Source: Sphagnum compactum
Taxonomy: Eukaryota; Bryophyta; Sphagnopsida; Sphagnales
Assembly (NCBI GenBank): GCA_965153455.1
Contig: OZ234498.1
Span: 15,810,001-15,874,000, forward strand
Length of the DNA: 64,000 nucleotides
Reading direction: 5' to 3'
Below are positions 59,530 through 64,000 of this stretch, in pieces. The notes beneath the pieces were generated by a model, which had not been told where the DNA came from, searched no databases, and saw only the letters and a list, made by a program, of their open reading frames with translations. How positions within the stretch are numbered: position 1 is the first letter of the stretch; each line of letters starts with the position of its first letter. A program made the translations under genes and the position numbers.

Positions 59530-60790
59530 GGCTGACTGCACTCGGGGGGCGTTAGGAAACGGAACTTGGAAGTGTTTTATTTATTATTAGGAAGTGGGGA
59601 GAGGGGGGGAGGGGGGGGGGGAAGGGATATGAAAATTAATATTATTGGACTTTCGATACCTTGGCGCCCATCCCCAAAATTCAAATTCGCGCCTAAATTG
59701 TTTGGCTTGTTCAACGCCTACATTCGTAACTGGGTGAACAGTGGGTCCATTTAGTCCCTGAATTTATGGCTCAGGGTAATAGTAGGCCTCAAAATTACCG
59801 GAGGTCTGCCCCATTCCACAGCAGGTCCTTCCAGGGTTCCTTTGAAGGATTTTGTGATGTAGCCAAGAAGTGACAATCATCCAAAAAATAATTTAGCCAA
59901 ATTTGGCTACATTATATTAGATATGAAGGCTAGGGGAAAAAAAAAAACAGAATCCTAATACATATATTCTTGGGTACCTTCTGGAAGTTAGCATAAAACT
60001 CTGGCGATTTGGAACTTTTTTAATTCGAAATTTGGCGAATTTGAGCCATTTTTATGCCATGTAAAAAGCCCACGGAGGGGAGCTTTATGGAAATTTGGGA
60101 CTCCCTTGGCTCCCGCTGCCTTGAGGTCCCTTATTTCCCATAAAGCACCCATCCTGGGGTTTTGCCCTACACTTAAAGTTGTGGGACCCCTTGCATGCGC
60201 ACCTTACCCTGCACATTAAAGGCAGGGAAGGCCCTGTTGTAGGCTTATTAATTGTGTGGAATCTGCCCAAGTGGCTGATTCAGCCTAATTGCCCACCAAG
60301 CCAAATTTGGCATAAATGCATGCAGGCCTTCTTCCTCTTGGATTTCCTTCCTTGTTAAGGCAAGGCTACAGAGAGTGGGGGAGTGGGAGTGGGCTGGCTA
60401 GGGCCGATTCCAGCTCCTAGCGTGCCCACTCTCTACTACTACAAAATGGTTTCATTTGTATCAGCCTATGCCAACCTATTCCTGCACATAATTGTCACTT
60501 GAGAGAGATTCCGCACCTCCAACCAACCTATGTAGGTGTATTATACCCCCCCAACATAAGTGTATTTGCCGGGCCAGTGTGAACCAGCACCCATGTTGGG
60601 CAAGATGCTAAAGACCTTACATTGAGCTCTGTATGGCATGTAGAGCTAGTGATAGTGCAAGTTGTTTTGCATGGTTGATTGCTATTTTGTAAAAAAATGA
60701 ATTTCATTTTTATAAAATTATTGCGCACAAAGATGGATAGTAAGCTAGTCAATCACAAAGTTGTCCTCTGTCCTCTCCATGTATCTATGC
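59530..60790. other. Intergenic DNA upstream of the uncharacterised gene
   Basis: It contains G-rich patches (59595-59622), the R1 repeat (59850-60075) and a G+C-richer patch at 60070-60400 without a recognisable protein. Apart from R1 nothing is assigned. Confidence 0.4.
59850..60075 (+). repeat. Dispersed repeat R1, copy upstream of the uncharacterised gene
   Basis: Blocks GTGACAATCATCC, AATTTAGCCAAATTTGGCTA, AGATATGAAGGCTAG, ATATATTCTTGGGTACCTTC, TGGCGAATTTGAGCC and ATGCCATGTAAAAA follow the order seen at 50310-50600, in the same orientation. It lies about 0.6 kb upstream of the inferred ATG at 59257. Confidence 0.6.
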
Positions 60791-60989
60791 TTTTACGACA
60801 TTTTAACAATGTGTTCAAAATTAAGTGCTAACTAAATATTTACAGTCATTGATATTATGTTGTCAGGACATTATAACACAATGTTTGATCATTGCACCAT
60901 GTTATAATGTAATCACAACATCACATTAGTGATTGTATCAATATTTAGTTAGCACTTAACTTTGAACACACTATTAAAGTGTTGTAAAA
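60791..60989. mobile_element. Fold-back (long inverted repeat) element, about 199 bp
   Basis: The left arm starts TTTTACGACATTTTAACAAT and the right arm ends with its near-complement, TATTAAAGTGTTGTAAAA. Arms of about 90 bases pair for most of their length, including TTAAGTGCTAACTAAATATT against AATATTTAGTTAGCACTTAA. This is the form of a fold-back MITE. A clear target duplication is not obvious. A direct duplication of about 33 bp follows immediately (60991-61056, AACCTTGTA-GGGCAAGTTTG). Confidence 0.8.
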
Positions 60990-61059
60990 TCACTAAACCT
61001 TGTACAGGGCAAGTTTGTGATTAGTAAACCTTGTAAGGGGCAAGTTTGTGATTAGTAAT

Positions 61060-63540
61060 GATGGGTATTTTCATTAGTCTTCAGAGAATTCTTGTGAAAT
61101 GTCAACAAAACATTTAAACACCATTAAATTTTTGGGTCAAATAGGTTTTAACCAATGTTGGACTAGTTTATATAGGTTGCATTCGGATATCAACCCAAGT
61201 ATCAATATGAATATGAAAATACCCGACTAATCGGGTATGGTTTGCTTAACATACTATGGTTGAGATCATATTGTCATGGTATGTGAAAATTGGGTACTTC
61301 AACTCATACTAGATCCAACTGGTAACAACATTTAGGTACCTTGATTTATATTCATACACAATTATTTATGAACATCAATGCCATGGTATGAGTATCAATT
61401 TTTTTAGGGTGTAAAATGTGAGTTGTAAATTGTAAGCTATGTTGTTCTTTAGCATGGTGAGAAACTCTTACATTATAGTTGAGGGTAGCTCTTTAATGTG
61501 GGTAGCCTGGTGATTACTTTATATAATTTATCAAGTAATGGTTTTTTTTCCAATTTGGGACCTACTCGCACAAATTTATTTTTTTGTTTGGCAACCTCTA
61601 CCTTTGATCAATGATGCATTAATGATGAATATAATACCTCTTCAAATCAAAATTGTCGTAATATTTTTTTGTTAGTTGTTGGATATGATTTATTAAGTGA
61701 TTTTTTTTTCCCAACTTGGGATTTACATGTGCAGATGAATTTTTTTACTTTTATGCCTTTGATAATATTTATAATATTAATTTTTTCCAACTTGGTAGCT
61801 TTAGCTTTTTATCAATGATGCATTTGTGATGATTTTGGGACATCTGCAAATCAATTTTATTGTGACTAATGTTTTGTTGATTTTTTTAAAGGGTTCATCA
61901 AGGACTTTTTTCCTTTCAATTTATGCAAAAAGTTGCATCTTTTTGTGGCATCACACATTAAATCAACATATTCATACTGATATTATGTACCTTTTGGTAT
62001 CACACATTTCAATACCATGATACTCATAACATTGTGTGAAAATTGTGAATTGTTTACATATTGATACCACCTAGTATGAATTTTCATATTTTCACCCCAA
62101 TACTTGTATTGCCATGGTATATGAATTTCAAAAAAAATCAAATACCCGTACCAAATGGGTATGTTAAAAATCCAATACTTGTTTTAACTTGAAAAGGGGG
62201 CAGCAAACTACACACAACAACTTAAAACAACGCTAATCCAAGAAACATAGACATGTTCTAAACATTGGACAAAGTTTCATAAGAATATTCAGTGTCTTAG
62301 CCCCATTGGTACCTTCACCATTTGTGAGTGAGACCTCTTAGTCACCATATTAAGCCCAAAAAATGTTAAAATTTGAACTCAAAAAACCTTAATTTAATCT
62401 TAAACATAGGATATTTGTAAGATATAAAATTGATTTTGGTATTTTTAATCGATGTTAATTCACCAAGGTGTGTATTTGGAGGTCACTTTAATGTTTACCA
62501 TTAACAAGAGGTGGGGCCTATCACTTTTCAAAATGCCCTCCTTTTCTCTTTTTACCTTTGTTTCTATTGATAGAAGTTGGGTATCAAATGATATACTAAA
62601 ATTGAACTTTATTTTTACACTCAATAAAAATTTCAATAACATGTTTTACCAAAATCAGTTCCATTTCACCTAGGCCCTTACTCCAATAAAACCTATTGCT
62701 TCTAGCTTTACTTTACATGCAAAGCATTTGGAGAAATTTCCTAAGTATATTTTGAAGGCACCTTCTATTCATGAACATTTCCAATTGGAGGGACCTTACA
62801 CTCTAGGGGGAGGGGGGGCGGGGTCAATTTATGAATATTTAAGGTCCATTAACACCAAAAAATAACAAATCATTTGTAATTTAACAATATTCACACATGT
62901 CCATGTCTATTGGTAGTTAGTTGATGTGTATTGCTTACGTGGCATATTAATAATGGGTTTATCAAGTCTTGATAACGTAATGTTAAAACATGTGTGTGTG
63001 AAGTTAAAAATCTTTCAAATTCTTAATTTTTCATTCATTCATGGTCTTAACAACATTGTTAAACTAACAAATAAAAAACAACTATGGTAAAATAACATTT
63101 TAATGTTATCACAATGTTTTGTTGCGAATAACCACGAAGAAATGTAAAACACCATTGCACTATTATGAAGACCTTGAAGATGTGTTTTGTTGAAAAAGTG
63201 ATGGTGCCAATTTCTAATGGCAATTTGCATGCAAACCCTTCATCACAAGTTGGAACATATTCACATGTAATAAATTCATACGTCATGACAACAAATTCAC
63301 AAGTGTCAACAATAAAGTCATAAGTTAAAGTGCAAGCGGAAACACAATTGAATGCATGTAGATTAGGAAGTGGTTGAGGTTGAGGTCAAGGCAAGAACAA
63401 AATAGGTTGTAATGGAAATGATAAAAAATCTATAAGTCCTCATCAAAGGCATGGCAACTAAAAAAAACATAAATGTTATCATTCATTTCTTGCAAACAAA
63501 CAAAACACATAATTATGAAACAAATAGTTTCAACCCATAA
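61060..63540. other. AT-rich intergenic DNA, nothing recognised
   Basis: Words such as TACCCG and GGGTATG recur around 61215-61250 and 62145-62165, and a G run lies at about 62807-62823. No protein motif is seen until the Myb/SANT-like fragment at 63547. Confidence 0.4.
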
Positions 63541-63546
63541 GCGCAA

Positions 63547-64000
63547 ATGATTCCTACAATACGGCATTGGGACAAGATTGTTAAAAAGCTACAACAAAGG
63601 ACCAAAAGCAAATTTCCAAGGAACATAACAATGTGCAAAAATAAGTGGAATTTTGTAACTTTTAATTATTAAAATAATTTTGACTATCACAAAGGAACTG
63701 GGAATCATACCCAGTTTTGGGATTTGTTATTTGAAGATAAAAAAAGGTATCATTTATTTCATTTGACCAAGGAATTCTATGAATTTATTGAGTAATTTCA
63801 AGGAAAAAAGGCTGTCATTACTCCCTTGCATACCATGGATGCCAATGTTGGAGGCGACAAAGTTCAGAAACCAACACTACATACCAAGGATTCAATGTTC
63901 AAGGTGAAGAAATCCACAAACCAACACCTACATAAGAAACACATGATGAGAATGATGAATTTCAATCGCAAGATAACATCAACGAATTTCAAGATCCAAT
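63547..64000 (+). pseudogene. Decayed Myb/SANT-like (trihelix-type) protein, runs off the window
   Basis: One frame reads RHWDKIVKKLQQRTKSKFPR, then TMCKNKWNF, then DYHKGTGNHTQFWDL, then FHLTKEFYEFIE and FQGKKAVITPLHTMDAN. This is the layout of the Myb/SANT-like DNA-binding domain of plant trihelix-like proteins, many of which belong to transposons (W at the start, CK-KW in helix 3, then the Y-K--GTG---FW-L linker). Two in-frame stops interrupt it (TAA at about 63670 and 63795), the first where relatives have Lys. The frame continues to the last base, so the 3' part lies outside. No intact start region is visible upstream. Confidence 0.7.

Noticed and set aside
1-64000. CRISPR array, rRNA, tRNA or bacterial-style operon
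   Set aside because: No regularly spaced identical repeats with unique spacers, no rRNA core sequence and no tRNA-like cloverleaf were noticed; the genes are typical plant nuclear genes. A tRNA scan would be needed to be sure.
1-64000. Full-length LTR retrotransposon
   Set aside because: I found no reverse transcriptase, integrase or protease motif and no pair of long terminal repeats, though heavily decayed copies could escape the eye.

Overview
This window is nuclear DNA from a land plant with a large, repeat-rich, AT-rich genome. The evidence is: four intact plant-type genes with GT-AG introns; exons clearly richer in G+C than their surroundings; a short run of the plant telomere heptamer near 42.5 kb; and plant hAT, PIF/Harbinger-like and other transposon debris. 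The transposon families make me lean towards a seed-free plant (fern, lycophyte or bryophyte), but I cannot fix the species. No LTR pair, rRNA, tRNA, CRISPR array or bacterial-style operon was found by eye.

Intact genes. (1) A two-domain fasciclin-like arabinogalactan protein of the FLA15-18 type, minus strand, 21610-22947. (2) A CUE-domain ubiquitin-binding protein with a C-terminal coiled coil, plus strand, 45254-46207. (3) The nucleoporin NUP35/Nup53, minus strand, three coding exons between 47507 and 49026. (4) A twelve-exon gene for a protein of about 989 residues that I do not recognise, minus strand, 54194-59257. I rebuilt its reading frame across all splice sites, including a likely 12-base microexon. 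The genes have unrelated functions (cell wall or surface, ubiquitin, nuclear pore, unknown). The last three form a gene island at about 44-59.5 kb.

Regions. 1-21 kb is gene-poor. It holds low-complexity DNA, a decayed hAT transposase (3.05-4.27 kb), a hAT-like short element (10.77-11.17 kb), a Harbinger-type MITE (11.2-11.6 kb) and long strand-biased AC-rich DNA (14.2-16.9 kb). 21-23.4 kb is the FLA gene, with a fourfold repeat beyond its 3' end. 23.4-44 kb is repeat DNA. It includes a 42-bp tandem array (26.2 kb), three eroded protein-like frames (28.3-28.9, 31.7-32.2 and 36.65-37.8 kb), an open frame at 33.9 kb, an AGTC-rich degenerate satellite (35.4-36.35 kb) and an inverted pair of MITEs (42.0 and 43.3 kb). 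44.2-44.6 kb is a fourfold ~107-bp array just upstream of the CUE gene. 49-54 kb is intergenic, with a second copy of the first MITE and a long hairpin. 59.5-64 kb is intergenic, with a fold-back element and a decayed Myb/SANT-like sequence that runs off the window end.

The most notable points are the unrecognised multi-exon gene, a dispersed repeat found upstream of all four genes, the CUE promoter array, the 53.4-kb hairpin, and a transposase fossil whose in-frame stops all fit C-to-T decay.
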